DNA of 64,000 nt from assembly GCA_025558095.1 (NCBI GenBank), contig JAIVFI010000004.1, positions 558,001-622,000 on the forward strand. Reading direction: 5' to 3'. This DNA comes from Hyaloraphidium curvatum (lineage: Eukaryota > Monoblepharomycota > Hyaloraphidiomycetes > Hyaloraphidiales > Hyaloraphidiaceae). Both the position numbers and the translations under genes were made by a program. Below are positions 44,786 through 55,682 of the stretch, in pieces; within the stretch, counting starts at the first letter, position 1; every line of letters begins with the position of its first letter. Below the pieces are notes generated by a model that saw only the letters and a list, made by a program, of their open reading frames with translations, was not told where the DNA came from and made no database searches.

Positions 44786-47700
44786 ATGCGCGCCCATCGG
44801 AGCCCCGTGCTGCTCGCGCTCGCCCTCGTCGCCATCGCGGCCACCGCCGACGGCGCGGCCGTCGCGCGCCGCCAGCTGCTCGCCGACCTCTCGCGCGACG
44901 CGCGGCCGCCGCGGCCCGGCACTGCCGAGGAGGCCGCCGCCGCCGCCCTGCCCCCCGCGCGCGCCTGCGCCCTCGCGAAGGACTGCCCGACCGGCTGCTG
45001 CCTCCACGGCCTCTGCCTGCCCGACGCCGCGTGCCGCAACGCCCTCGCGACCCTGACGCCGGCCCAGGGCGCCGCGCTCAACGCCTCGTGCAGCGCGTCG
45101 ACATACCGCCAGTGCACGTCCGGCTGCTGCGTCGGGGGCCGCTGCGCCCCGCACGACGTCTGCTGGGGCGCCCTGGGCACGAACCACCTCGCGAGGGTGA
45201 GTGGAGGTCGTGGGCCTATCCCAGTGGGCCTGAACTGACGTCGATGCTCGATGATCGCGCTCCTCCCCGCAGTGCGAGGCGTCGACCTTTGAAGAGTGCG
45301 ATTCCGGCTGCTGCTTCGAAGGCCGGTGCCATCGCAGCGATGCGTGCTTCCCGCGCGGCCAGGGTGCCCCGGTGGGATCGGCGTGCTCGTCGGCCAACGC
45401 CACCGAGTGCGCGAGCCGCTGCTGCTCCGCCGCCGGGCAGTGCGCGGACCCAACGACCTGCTGGCCGGGTCTCAGGCTCGGTTCCCTCCGCCCATCGACG
45501 TCGACGCCCGTGTCGGCCAGGCAGGTCGGAAGCTGCCAGAACGAGCGCCCGTGCCGCACCTCAGCCGGCGTCGGCTGCCCCTGCGACCACACCTGCGTCT
45601 GCGGGCGCTGCGTGCCCGAGAACAGCGACGTAGCCCGGCGCATCGGCCCCGCGCTTTCCAACGCCACGCAGTGCGCTTCGTACGACCAAGCCGTGTCGGC
45701 CATGATCAACACCTTCCCCGAAGCGGACGGCGACATGATCGAGAAGCTTTTCGACCAGCAGGACGAGCTCAGGAACAAGGCCGTGCAGGACAACAAGATC
45801 GACGCGGCCGAGACCTGCATCTATGCGCTCGGCTCCGCGCCGTTCTACAAGGACTGCTCGGGCGGCAAGGTGTGCGATCCGCGCACTTGGACCTGCGTGG
45901 ACAGGAAGGACTTTGACGTCACCATGAAATACGTGTGGGACGCTTGCCCGACCGGTGAGCTGTACACCGAGACGTGGGAGGTGGACGGCGCGAAGTTCAA
46001 GTCGACCCTGGGCTGGGACCTCCCCAAGTACTCGTGCGTCAAATGCCTGCGGCCGTGGGCCGCCGACAACAGCAAGAGCATCATCGCGTTCGACTGCCCG
46101 CAAGGGACCCTGTGCGACGTGGTTGGCACCGAGTCTACCGTGGCCAGCGGCCTCTGCCTTCCGACCACGCGGGACCAGGACCGCGCGCTGGCGCAGGGAT
46201 CGCTGCCGTGCTCCGGGACGGCGCAGATCGGGGCCCAGGTCGCGTCCCACGCCGAGTGTTCGAGCTGCTACTGGAACTCGAGGGCCAAAACGTGCATCGA
46301 GGCGCCGCCCAAGTTCCCCGAACACATCCGGGACATGGCCAAGGGCCTCGCATCGCCCCTGGTGGACGTCAGCAAGCCCGTCCGCAGCGACGCCGAGCTC
46401 ACGGGTTATCCCGATTACCGGTCGTACCCCAGCAAAGGATCGCAGCTCACCTACGAGTACCTGTCGTGCCTCGCTTCCCGTGGCACCACCGCGGACCTAC
46501 GCGGGGATCGATACGGCAACGACTTTATGCTACAGTCGGACGCCTGGTATCAGCGCTACACTTCGACGATCTGGTCCAAGCCCGCGTCGTGCAACGCGGC
46601 CTGCACCGTGCGGTCGCCGACCGGGCAGACCGTCGCGCCCAACGTGGGCGGGTTGGGCGTGGCGACGGCCTGCCAGCCGTACGTGGACTCGATCGGACAG
46701 CCGCTCCCCGACGCGAGCGGGACCGTGGAGAAGCTCGGCGGCGCCTTCGACTGCAGCGTCTACTGCCACCTCGTCCAGGAGGCGGACTGGATCAGCAACA
46801 GCGCCAAGCCCATGATTGAGACCAACAACGTAGCACTCGTCGCCACCTTCCAAAAGGCCAAGGATGCTCTGCAGGCTGCGCAGGACCTGTTCAAGGACGC
46901 GCCGCTCTTCGTGCCAAAAGAGGAGGAGTCGACCGCCAAGGTCTTCTTTACGACCCTGTTCTCGTTCATCATGGAAATCGTCAGCATTTTCTTCCCCGAG
47001 GAGCTAATTGTCGAGAAGCTCACCGAGGAGTTCATCGAGGCCGCCGCGAAGCTGATCGCCAAGTCCGTCGCGGCTTTCATCGAAACCTCGGCCGCAGTGA
47101 TCCGCTACGGCGGGGAAGTGAACGAGCAGGTCAATCCGGAGATCGAGATCACGAAGGCGTTCGGCTCCGCGGCCGGGACCGACCTCAAGGCAGAGCAGCT
47201 CCGCGATTCCTTCGCCCGGTCGCTGGACAACACGCGCCTGGCCTTCAATGTCGGAGTCTATTCCATGATCAAGGACCGTGCGAAGCTCTTTTACCTGTCC
47301 CGGCTCACGGACGCCAGCGGCGTCAACTTCGATGGCCAGATGCAGAAGGCCATCACGGACAACCTCGCGCCGCTCGACCAGGGGATGAAGATCAGCTTCA
47401 TCAAGCAGCTCATGGTCACCAAGTTCGATCTCTGCGCCGTCGACGAGACGCCGGACTGGCCGCAACCTTATCCGAGCCTGGTGTGCACCAAGGCCTTCAA
47501 CGACGACGATTGCCCGGCGTGGTGCGAATACCTGGATGCTGCGGAGCCGGATAGCTTTGGAAAGGGACAGCCCGAGATCAAGACCCGCAACGCCTTCTTC
47601 AGTTGGCAGACCATGGGGCTTAGAAGCCCGTACCTGAGCGCGCAAGGCAACGACGTCCCGACCAGGTTCGGCGACGTGACCTACGCCAAGGACATGGCGA

Positions 47701-48044
47701 TGGTCCGCACCCGCTTCTGGCTCTGCGACAAGAAGAGCCGGGCGCAGACGCCCGACACGGTGTTCTGGGAGCAGGTGCTCAACTGCACGTGGGTCGGGGC
47801 CGAGGAGGCGGAGGACGGCGAGCCTGCGGGGCGCTACCTGTGCGAAGCCGGAGCCGGAGGCGCCCACGTGCTCGACGGGCCTCAGATGGCCTTCGATGCA
47901 AGTTATTGGCCCAACCTCGAGAACAAGCCCAAACGAGCGGGCGCCACCGCGCTCTTCGGATGGCCGCGGCTTACCGTGCACGACCCCACTGTTGGCCGTC
48001 AGTGCGTCGCCTACAAAAGCGAGAGCAGCTTCCCGATTGGGTGA
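44786..48044 (+). CDS. Large secreted cysteine-rich protein
   Basis: Not recognised. Exons 44786-45196 and 45273-48044 (76-nt intron, phase 0) give 1,060 residues. A clear signal peptide (MRAHRSPVLLALALVAIAAT) is followed by at least four modules of about 35 residues with the pattern C...C-x3-CC-x4-C (CPTGCCLHGLC; CTSGCCVGGRC; CDSGCCFEGRC; CASRCCSAAGQC). Further Cys-rich sequence follows, then a long helical region around residues 700-760 (FFTTLFSFIMEIVSIFFPEE; AAKLIAKSVAAFIETSA) that is amphipathic or hydrophobic. The C-terminal part again has paired cysteines. Extracellular or wall-associated localisation is likely; the function is unknown. Confidence 0.75.
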
Positions 48045-48148
48045 TGAGTGGATAGGCAAGGCAATTGCGCCATGTGTTGCGGGCATAATCTATTGTCTAT
48101 TTCGAATCTGTTGCGGCCGTCGCCAACTGCGTCCGTCGCAGGCATAGT

Positions 48149-48787
48149 CTATTGCAAACAGCCTTCGTGGGGATACACTTCACGAGCGTGCAAGTCCCAC
48201 CAAACCGCAAACTCCGCCCCCCGTGCGCCCCACCACAGGCCCGAGACTTCGATCCACGGTCCGTCGACCCGCACGCCGTACACGCTGGCCTTGCTGGTGG
48301 ACACGCTCGACGTGCCTGTCCGCAGGGAAAAGTCGAAGAGGTGGAGCGGGCAGAGGATCACGGGTTCCGTGCCCGCGGGGGAGCCGTCGTCGCCCAGCGC
48401 GACAATGTCCTCGATGTCCCCGAGCTCCAGCTCGCCCCCCGCATGGGGACAATCGGGATCGAGGGCATGGAAGCGGAACAATCGGCCGTCGATCGTCGTC
48501 AGGTGGTCCGTCCCGGCCGAAAGAGCCCCTCCGCCGACAGCATCGGCGCGCGGTTCGAGTGCCAGCAGCAAGACCTTGGCAGGAAGCCAAGGCGCGTGTT
48601 CGGGCGCGTCCACGGCTCCTGTGGCCTCGGGGTCCCGCAGCGGGGAGGTCCGTTTGGCAAACTGTAGGATGACACGCTGACGCGGGGCACGCGCGATGCG
48701 CGCCGACAGCTCGGGACCTTCAAGAGCGCGGACGCGCAGAGCTTTCGCGGTGAACTCCCCGCTGACGGGAATGCCGTCCATTCCCAT
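48149..48787 (-). CDS. Rieske [2Fe-2S]-domain protein
   Basis: Single exon, 212 residues. The Rieske ligands are CPH (in DPDCPHAGGELELGDIEDI) and CPLH (in VILCPLHLFDFSLRTG), giving C-x-H and C-x2-H separated by a spacer of the usual kind with an insertion (ALGDDGSPAGTEP). The rest is beta-rich with Trp pairs (WWGARGAEFAVWWD). No membrane segment or catalytic oxygenase domain is present, so it resembles the stand-alone RFESD-type ferredoxins. Likely an electron carrier; the partner is unknown. Divergent from the lipase gene across about 200 bp. Confidence 0.8.
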   Translation of the reverse strand: MGMDGIPVSGEFTAKALRVRALEGPELSARIARAPRQRVILQFAKRTSPLRDPEATGAVDAPEHAPWLPAKVLLLALEPRADAVGGGALSAGTDHLTTIDGRLFRFHALDPDCPHAGGELELGDIEDIVALGDDGSPAGTEPVILCPLHLFDFSLRTGTSSVSTSKASVYGVRVDGPWIEVSGLWWGARGAEFAVWWDLHAREVYPHEGCLQ

Positions 48788-48991
48788 TGGTCATCGCGTC
48801 GCGGTCCCCGGAATCAGCACATCAATCTTCGAAACATGAAAGCTATCGAGCGCGCCGGCCGCTGGAGGTCGCAACGCACGGGGAGTCGGCGGGAGGCCGG
48901 AAGCGACGACGCGTGACCGATCAGACCGATCGCCTTGGGCCATCCACGCCCACGCCTCGCAACACCTCGCAGTGCCAGCAGCTCCTCCGCC

Positions 48992-51352
48992 ATGTCGTTC
49001 GTGGCCTCCGTCAACCCCTCCTTTCCCGATCTGAGCACCCCGAACGGCCGTGCCTTCTTCTCGGACCACCTGGCAGTCACCGTCAGACGCGTGCAGTTCC
49101 GCGCGCCGGATACGCCCAAAGCGTTCAAAGTGCGCCTGACTCTTCGCGACGTGCGTCAGACGACGTCGTCGATAGACTCGGCGGCTGGGTCGGTCGATGC
49201 TGCTTTCCACTTTGATGTCCGCTTCTCTCCGCTGCTCTTTGCGCGGATCAAGTTCGACATTCTGGCCAAGAAGCTCCTGATCGAGGACAAGGTGGCTCGC
49301 GGACGCAAGCGCGTGAGGGAAATGGTCGACTCTCTGCTCGCCCGCGAAGCATTTGATCCGGCAAAGGGCATATCGGGGGAGTTCTCGCTTCCCGTGTACC
49401 GCCCGCCCGAGGAGCCCATCTTTCCCCGCCTCGGACTGCAGGCAGAGCCCTACGCGGTGATTCACTTCACCCTCTCCTTGCGGCACAGTGCCTCCGCCAT
49501 CCTCGGGGACCTGAGCCCCGCTTCACCCTTCGCCGATTGCGTGCAGGTCTGCGATTCGTACGCCGACTTCCTGCAGTACGATCCCGCCCTGAAGGAGAGA
49601 ATCATGCGCGCATTCCGCACGACGGAAACTATGGCGGCACGGACTGGAGAGGAAAGGCTGGCTCAGTTTTCCGGCAAGAAGGAGCGCGAGTCCGGGGCCG
49701 GATCGGGGCCCATCGGGTCCATGACCCTCACATTTGACGATGCTTCCGCAACTGAAGTGGAGGGTGATCTAGGCGGAGAGCCGGCCTCGCGGAGCATCTC
49801 GCCGACTCCTTCTGTGGATGTGGACACGGGGCGAAACGGGGAAACGGGGGAGTGGAGTGAAGCTGCGGCGTCGCATGATCATGCTTCGCACGGCGGGATC
49901 GCGATCACTACCAGCACCCGTTTCCGCATGCGCGGCATTACCCGCGCCGGCGACGCCGCGCACGGCATCGTGAACGGGGTCATCTCTGGGCTGCTCAGGG
50001 ACGGGCTACGCGCGGAGATCGGATCGCCGGACTATTTCCGCGCGCGTGCACTGCTGGACGAGGCCTACGAGGATGTGCGGCGGGACCTCACCTACAATGC
50101 GGTGACGTCGAAGGATCTGCCGCTCCTCAAGGTCGCCAACCACTTCCTCCGCTTTGCTTTCGCGGTCTACGGCTCTTTCATCACCAACCTGCTCACGACC
50201 CGGTTCGACAAGCTCTTTCTCGATGCCTTCCAGTTCCGCTCAGACCTTCGCCGCTTCTCCCAGTTCTGCGGTGTCCCGCTAGCAGACATTAAGCTCTGGT
50301 CGCGCGCATCGGGCCCGCTGAATCAGCTTAATGGCGGCGACGACGTCTTTGCCCCTGTCTTTGCCCTGTTCTGGGACGCCAAGTCCGAGTCCGTCGTCAT
50401 TGCCATCAGGGGCACGCACGATCTGAACGCGGCCATGACCGATTTGGCCGCAAACGTCACGTACACGGGTTCGATCGGCGCGCATGACGATCTTGCCTCG
50501 CACTTTGGGTTCGCCGCATCGGCATGGAGGATCCGCTCGAGGTACTATGACATCATCAAGGACTTTGTGAGGGAGAAGCAGGCAGCGAGGCTAGTGCTAA
50601 CGGGCCATTCTCTCGGGGCGGGAGTGGCCAACGTGCTGTTCGTATACCTTCTTCCGCACCTCGAGGATCTCCGGACCGCCTCGGGCCGCGGAGCCGTGTT
50701 CGACATCCGCGTGTTTGGATTCGGCACACCGGCTTGCGTGGAACCTGCTGCCGCAGCACGCCGTCGCGACCGGGTGCTCAATTTCGTCAACCACCGGGAC
50801 GCGGTGCCCTCGATGTGTCTCGGCAGCCTGATGGACAAGATCCGGATCTTCCAGGCCTGCAGCTACCTCGCCAACGACGCCGCGGGCGATCCCAAGTGGG
50901 GCAAGGCGGACAAGCAGGAGAAGCTGCGGGTCGTAGGGGAAGCGATCGTGGCCGCGCGCGCCAAGGGCGAGCCCAAGCTCCATGTGCCCGGTCGGATCGT
51001 CTACCTTTTCCCTGCCGTGGACTATGTCGGCATCAACTCCTGGCACCCGCCAGAGGACAGCCCGTGGCGCCATTACGTTCCAACGGACCCGGAGCTCAGC
51101 CTCGCAGAATGGTCGGAACCGGAGCGCTTTGCCTCGTTCGACATGAGCATCGTGTCGCTGGCGTGGTGGGTGGAATACCACTTGCCGGACCTGTACCGGC
51201 TGCACCTTGTGCGGGCGATCGCAGCGGTGGAAAAGGGCGGGCTGGGCGTCGATGGGAAGGAAGCGGGGTGGGGCGAAGCCAACGCCGAACGGAGGGCACT
51301 ATGGGATCCAGCGGCGGAGGCGGGGCAGTCATTCGATCCGGCGTGTTGGTAA
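48992..51352 (+). CDS. Class 3 lipase, diacylglycerol-lipase-like
   Basis: Single exon, 786 residues from the ATG at 48992 (the frame is open from 48935). The N-terminal 100 residues resemble a C2-type beta domain (LAVTVRRVQFRAP; AAFHFDVRFSPLLFARIKFD). A variable Ser/Gly/Glu-rich linker follows, then a helical region and the lipase 3 fold: VVIAIRGTHDLNAAMTDLA, nucleophile elbow VLTGHSLGAGVANVL with Ser540, GFGTPACV, and the acid region NFVNHRDAVPSM. A late histidine (SWHPPEDSPWRHYVP) is a candidate third member of the triad. No signal peptide is seen, so an intracellular membrane-associated enzyme acting on acylglycerols is inferred. Confidence 0.85.
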   Translation: MSFVASVNPSFPDLSTPNGRAFFSDHLAVTVRRVQFRAPDTPKAFKVRLTLRDVRQTTSSIDSAAGSVDAAFHFDVRFSPLLFARIKFDILAKKLLIEDKVARGRKRVREMVDSLLAREAFDPAKGISGEFSLPVYRPPEEPIFPRLGLQAEPYAVIHFTLSLRHSASAILGDLSPASPFADCVQVCDSYADFLQYDPALKERIMRAFRTTETMAARTGEERLAQFSGKKERESGAGSGPIGSMTLTFDDASATEVEGDLGGEPASRSISPTPSVDVDTGRNGETGEWSEAAASHDHASHGGIAITTSTRFRMRGITRAGDAAHGIVNGVISGLLRDGLRAEIGSPDYFRARALLDEAYEDVRRDLTYNAVTSKDLPLLKVANHFLRFAFAVYGSFITNLLTTRFDKLFLDAFQFRSDLRRFSQFCGVPLADIKLWSRASGPLNQLNGGDDVFAPVFALFWDAKSESVVIAIRGTHDLNAAMTDLAANVTYTGSIGAHDDLASHFGFAASAWRIRSRYYDIIKDFVREKQAARLVLTGHSLGAGVANVLFVYLLPHLEDLRTASGRGAVFDIRVFGFGTPACVEPAAAARRRDRVLNFVNHRDAVPSMCLGSLMDKIRIFQACSYLANDAAGDPKWGKADKQEKLRVVGEAIVAARAKGEPKLHVPGRIVYLFPAVDYVGINSWHPPEDSPWRHYVPTDPELSLAEWSEPERFASFDMSIVSLAWWVEYHLPDLYRLHLVRAIAAVEKGGLGVDGKEAGWGEANAERRALWDPAAEAGQSFDPACW

Positions 51353-51445
51353 AAGTGAAAAGCCCGAAAGGGACGCACGGCCACCAGCGGCCGGGCCGGT
51401 GTCAGCTCCGCCGCACGGCCCTTGTGCCAAAGCCGACCGCTCGCT

Positions 51446-53239
51446 ATGGGGCCTCGATGGGGCCTCGTCGGCCCCTTCCTGCTTTTTTATGTGGCCTTTT
51501 TGGCACCCGTACGGGCCCAGATGACGAGTTTTTGCCCCGTCTACGAGCGATGGCGTGCCGACGGAGGGGACCTCAAGCTGGCGCTGCAGGGCCTCTCCCC
51601 GACCATGGCCGTCTTCAGGAGCTCGGGTGCCGCTTACATGAAGGTGACGGAGCAAGGTCCCCAGAGCGGGTTCTTGTACGACAGTGGGTTGGCCTGTCCC
51701 TTCTGCGTTCCTTCCCTCATGAACCTCTGATTCCGTTTCGGCACAGTCCTGGAGAAAATCGCCCGCTCGGGCCGCTTCAGCTGGAACTATACATTGATAC
51801 CCGACCAGCTTCCCGAGCAGACCGACGACCTGTGGTTCGCGAACGTGACCAGGAACTTCGACAGCGTCGCCCGGGTCGGCTGGGATACTTCCATTAGGAG
51901 ATCTCTGGGGCTGGCGTTCACTCCGGGCATCATCGATGCCTCGGTCATAATGATTGCCAATCGGGACACGGATCTTACGGAGCAGACCACCAATTTCGTG
52001 ATTTGGATGTATCCCTTCACGTGGGAGCTCTGGGGTGCGGTGCTCGGTGCGCTCGTGCTCCATGCGCTCGCGCAGCTTGCCATGGAGCACCTGTACTTTG
52101 ATGGGTGGAAGCCCAGGATCCGGCATTGGAACGCGGTCGAGAACTACCTGTACCTTTCCTTCAGCAACTTCACGGGAACGGACGCGCTCCAGGCTAACAA
52201 GCGCACGTCGAGGGCGTTGTTGCTCGTTTTCTCCTTTGTTGTCTTTGTTATCGTTGCATCCTACGCTGCCAATTTGACTTCCGCTCTGCTGTTGGCGAAC
52301 TCGACCTCGCTTAAAATCATTGACATGAGCGACGCCAACATGAAGCGAGCGAGGGTGTGCTTCCGCAAGACCTCGGCGGCCATCGCCATCGTGACTTCTC
52401 GTTTCACCCAGATCCAGCCCGTGATCACGGTGAACTCGAGCAACGCCGAGGTGCTGCAGATGCTCCAGGACGGGCAATGTGACGTGGCCATCCTGGCACA
52501 GAACGATTGGGAGCTTCTCGAGGGTTCGGATGTCAACATCCGCTGCAACCTGGAGCCGCGGGGTCCCCCGGTCCGGCAGCTTGCCGTGACCTTGCCCTTC
52601 CAGAACGACATTGCCGCGCACTGCACCTCCTTCTTCGGTCAGGTCCTTTCTGCCCTTTTGGTGGCCGAGAACGAGCTCCAGCAGACGCAGATGGCTTGGG
52701 CGGCGACCGTCAAGGCCGGACAGCGCGTCGACTGCAAGGTCGTCGCTGCGGCCCAGACGGATCTGTATTCCGGCAGGCTGGGCATCAATTTCCTCTACGG
52801 GCTCTTCGTGCTGTACGCGGCCTCCACGGTCGTCATCCTGGCCGTGCACTTTACGGACTGGGAGTGGATCGGGCGCAAGTGCGCGGGCTGCTGCGGGAAG
52901 CGCGGAGGGAAGGCAGCCAATGGCGGGGCGGACGGGCTTCCTGGCGAGCATGCTGGGTCCAGCAAGGCCGCAGTAGACGGAAATACGGCCGCCGAAGCGG
53001 GGATGGAATCGGGGCTTCCGTCAAGCGAATCACTCGACCGGAAGGACCCGGACGACCGGTCCTCGGGCGCCACGATTCTGACGCCGGGCCAGGAGGTGGA
53101 GGCCGCGAGACGCGCGGTGATGGCTGCCATGCGGGACCTGGAGCTGGCAATGGAGGCCAAGTTTCTGGCGGACCTGGAGAAGGAGGCGCCGGCGGGGGAG
53201 GCGAGCAGGAGGAAGCCGAGGAGGCACCTGAGGATCTGA
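51446..53239 (+). CDS. Ionotropic-glutamate-receptor-like channel
   Basis: Exons 51446-51683 and 51747-53239 (63-nt intron, phase 1) give 576 residues. A signal peptide (residues 1-25) is followed directly by the ligand-binding S1 lobe (GFLYDILEKIARSGRFSWNY), so the large amino-terminal domain of animal receptors is missing. The membrane layout is the family's: M1 near 170-197, a re-entrant pore segment (NAVENYLYLSFSNFTGTD) near 208-225, M3 with the gating motif ASYAANLTSALL (250-261, compare SYTANLAAF), the S2 lobe, and M4 (FLYGLFVLYAASTVVILAVHF) near 427-447. The cytoplasmic tail is charged and coiled. The agonist is unknown, and the usual S1 arginine could not be placed with confidence. 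Plasma membrane location inferred. Confidence 0.82.
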
Positions 53240-53579
53240 ACCTGATGCCCATCGGCATGGGCTTGGTCATGACAACTGATAAGTGTTCTTATTTCTTTGA
53301 GATTGCTTGTGCACCGGTTTGTACATGCAGACGACATAATGGAGATGTCAAAGAGGTGGCACGAAGAACAATCCACAGCGAGAGTCTGCATGTGCCACTT
53401 TCCACATTGCAAAGCATTTACCTGCGTGCTATCGCATTCAACTGGCATCGTCCAATCGGCGGATGGTTGATGGGGCGGTTGTGGGGGACCAGTCGCCGCA
53501 GTCAGCCAAACTTCCTTTCCGGTTTCCCGGTCGCGCCCCCGGCCATCGCGCCGGCCATCGCGGCCATCGCGGCACGGCG
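53240..53579. other. Intergenic, no feature recognised
   Basis: AT-richer stretch between the channel and the GT49 gene. No coding frame of note, TATA element or repeat was identified. Confidence 0.35.
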
Positions 53580-55506
53580 ATGGCGGCGCACCACCGGCAC
53601 GCGCACCCGTTCCGCACGGACAGTGCGACGCCGCCGCCCGAGCCGCCGCTCGTCGCGCCGCTGCCGACGCCGCCGTTCTTCACTGCGCGGGGCGCGGCGT
53701 ACAGCTCGGCGCCGCCGTCGCCGATCGCGCCGTCGCCGTCGGGGCATTTGCTCGCGTCGCTGCCGAACCGCATCGCGTCGGGGTCGCCGGCGATCTCCGA
53801 GGACGACGAGGCCGAGAAGAAGGGCCGCCGCCGCGTGTACCCGGTGCTGGCCCACGCCAACGGCAAGCCGCCCACAGCGAGCCTGTTCGGCGACGCGAAC
53901 TACTCGCCGAAGGGGAAGCGGCGTTCGCGCTTTTTCGGGGAGCGATGGCTGGTCGGCGGCCTCGGGGCGCTGCTGCGGTGGGCGCTCACGCTCTACGTGG
54001 CCGCCGCCGTGCTGGCCTTCACGGCGTGGCTCGTTTCCGGGTTGCTTTGGGGAGGCAGCAATGCCGGTGGGGCCGCACCGCTCGCTGCGGGCAGCTGGTG
54101 GCCGTGGGGCGGCAGGACACGGGTCGACGACGTCAGCGTCGCGGTTGATGGCGGCGCCGGGGGCCGCCACAAGGACAAGGACGGGGCTCCGCAAAATCCG
54201 CTGCCTCCGGCCGGACCGGATGTGCACCCGCCGGTGCCGCAGCTGCCTTCCTCCGTGTTTCACGTTCCCTACGACCCCGCGTACATGTTTGGCCATCTGG
54301 CCGACACTCTCGGCGCCCGGACCGTGGAGCAGAAGCTGTTCCAGTACGCGCTCAAACCGTTCGCGGTCATGGCCTTCTTCACGCGCGCCATGACGGCGCC
54401 TGCAGAGGGCGCGATCAGCATCGCCACGCTGATCGACCCCTCGCGCTACCAGCGCCTCTCCACCCTCGCCCGGGCGTGGAACGGCCACCTGAGCGTGGCG
54501 CTGCACCTGCGGCCGGATGAGGTCGACCGACAGGTCGCCAAGCTCGGCCAGCTGATCCAGTCGGACGCCGCCATCCGCGACAAGTGCGACATCCATCTCG
54601 TCATCACTCCCCACCCGCGCCAGCTGAACCTGATGCGCAACGTCGCCCGCCTCTACTCCCGCACGGACCTCGTGGTGCAGCTCGACGCCGACTTTGTCGC
54701 CACCACCGACGTCGCGCGCCACGTGGACGAGCTCGGCTTCCGGTCCCGGCTCGAGGCCGGCGAAATCGCCCTCGTGATCCCGGCCTTCGAATGGGCCGAC
54801 GATTCCGTGCCTGGCATCTCCCATGATCCCCGTGACCCCGGCCGCACCGACCCTTCCCTCTCGTCGTGGCCGACAACGAAGCGCGAGGTCGTTTCGCACT
54901 TCCAAAACTCTCGCCTCCTCGTCTTCCACCACCAGTGGGCCGTCGGACACGGCGCCACGGACTACCAGCGGTGGCTGGCCGCCGACGAGCCCTACGAGCT
55001 CGATGGGGAGCACCACCACAGCTTCGAGCCGTACCTGGTGATGCGCAGGGACTACGACGGCTCCGGCATGCCGTACTGCGACGAGCGTTTGGTCGGCTAC
55101 GGCGGCAACAAGGTGAGGCGGTTGTGCAGCGTGATTTGTCGCGGCAGCTCATTGTCCGCGCATTGTTCAGGCCGCGTGCGTGTTCGAGGGACACCTGGGC
55201 GGCGTCAAGCTCATTGTCCTGCCCAACGACTGGGTGATCCACCAGAGGTGGGTCGCTTGGCGCGTCGACGCCCTTTCGTCGCTCATTTTGTCGCGCAGGC
55301 ACTCGTATCCCGAGCTCGAGCGCCGATCCGAGCGCTCATACAACCGGCGCCTCTACGAAAACATCCGCGAGGAGATGTGCGTGCGGTACAACCGCATGCA
55401 GACCGTGGACGACGCCGCCGACGGGTCGGTGGGCGAGGAGGACTCGATCGGGTGCACGAGGCACTGCGGGCCGGCGAGGAAGGGCGGAGAGCGGAAGAAG
55501 AAGTGA
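53580..55506 (+). CDS. GT49 (LARGE/B4GAT1-type) glycosyltransferase
   Basis: Exons 53580-55112 and 55171-55506 (58-nt intron, phase 0) give 622 residues. A type II membrane protein layout: cytoplasmic Pro-rich stretch, one membrane segment near 131-157, then a lumenal catalytic domain. Signatures include STLARAWNGHLSVALHL, the metal-binding LDADF (Asp369, Asp371), a HHSFEPYLVMRRD block and CDERLVGYGGNK, with exon 2 supplying VLPNDWVIHQRW. In animals these enzymes add glucuronic acid in matriglycan-type chains; here the substrate is unknown and a Golgi site is inferred. The short basic tail (GGERKKK) is unusual. Confidence 0.85.
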
Positions 55507-55682
55507 GGCGGGAGGTCGCGGGCGGCCTCGGACGGGCGGGACGGGTCGCTGGGCGACGCTAAGGGCCACCGAGTTTCTATGGCTGATTATGCTGGGCTGA
55601 CCCGGGCCGATACCACGTGCATCCCATGTACAGACTGCACGCGAGATGTAGATAGCCACGCTTTCTCCTTTCTGCGTCGTTT

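Noticed and set aside
48180-48672. Plus-strand frames opposite the Rieske gene
   Set aside because: Shadows of the minus-strand Rieske coding sequence, which has clear metal-ligand motifs.
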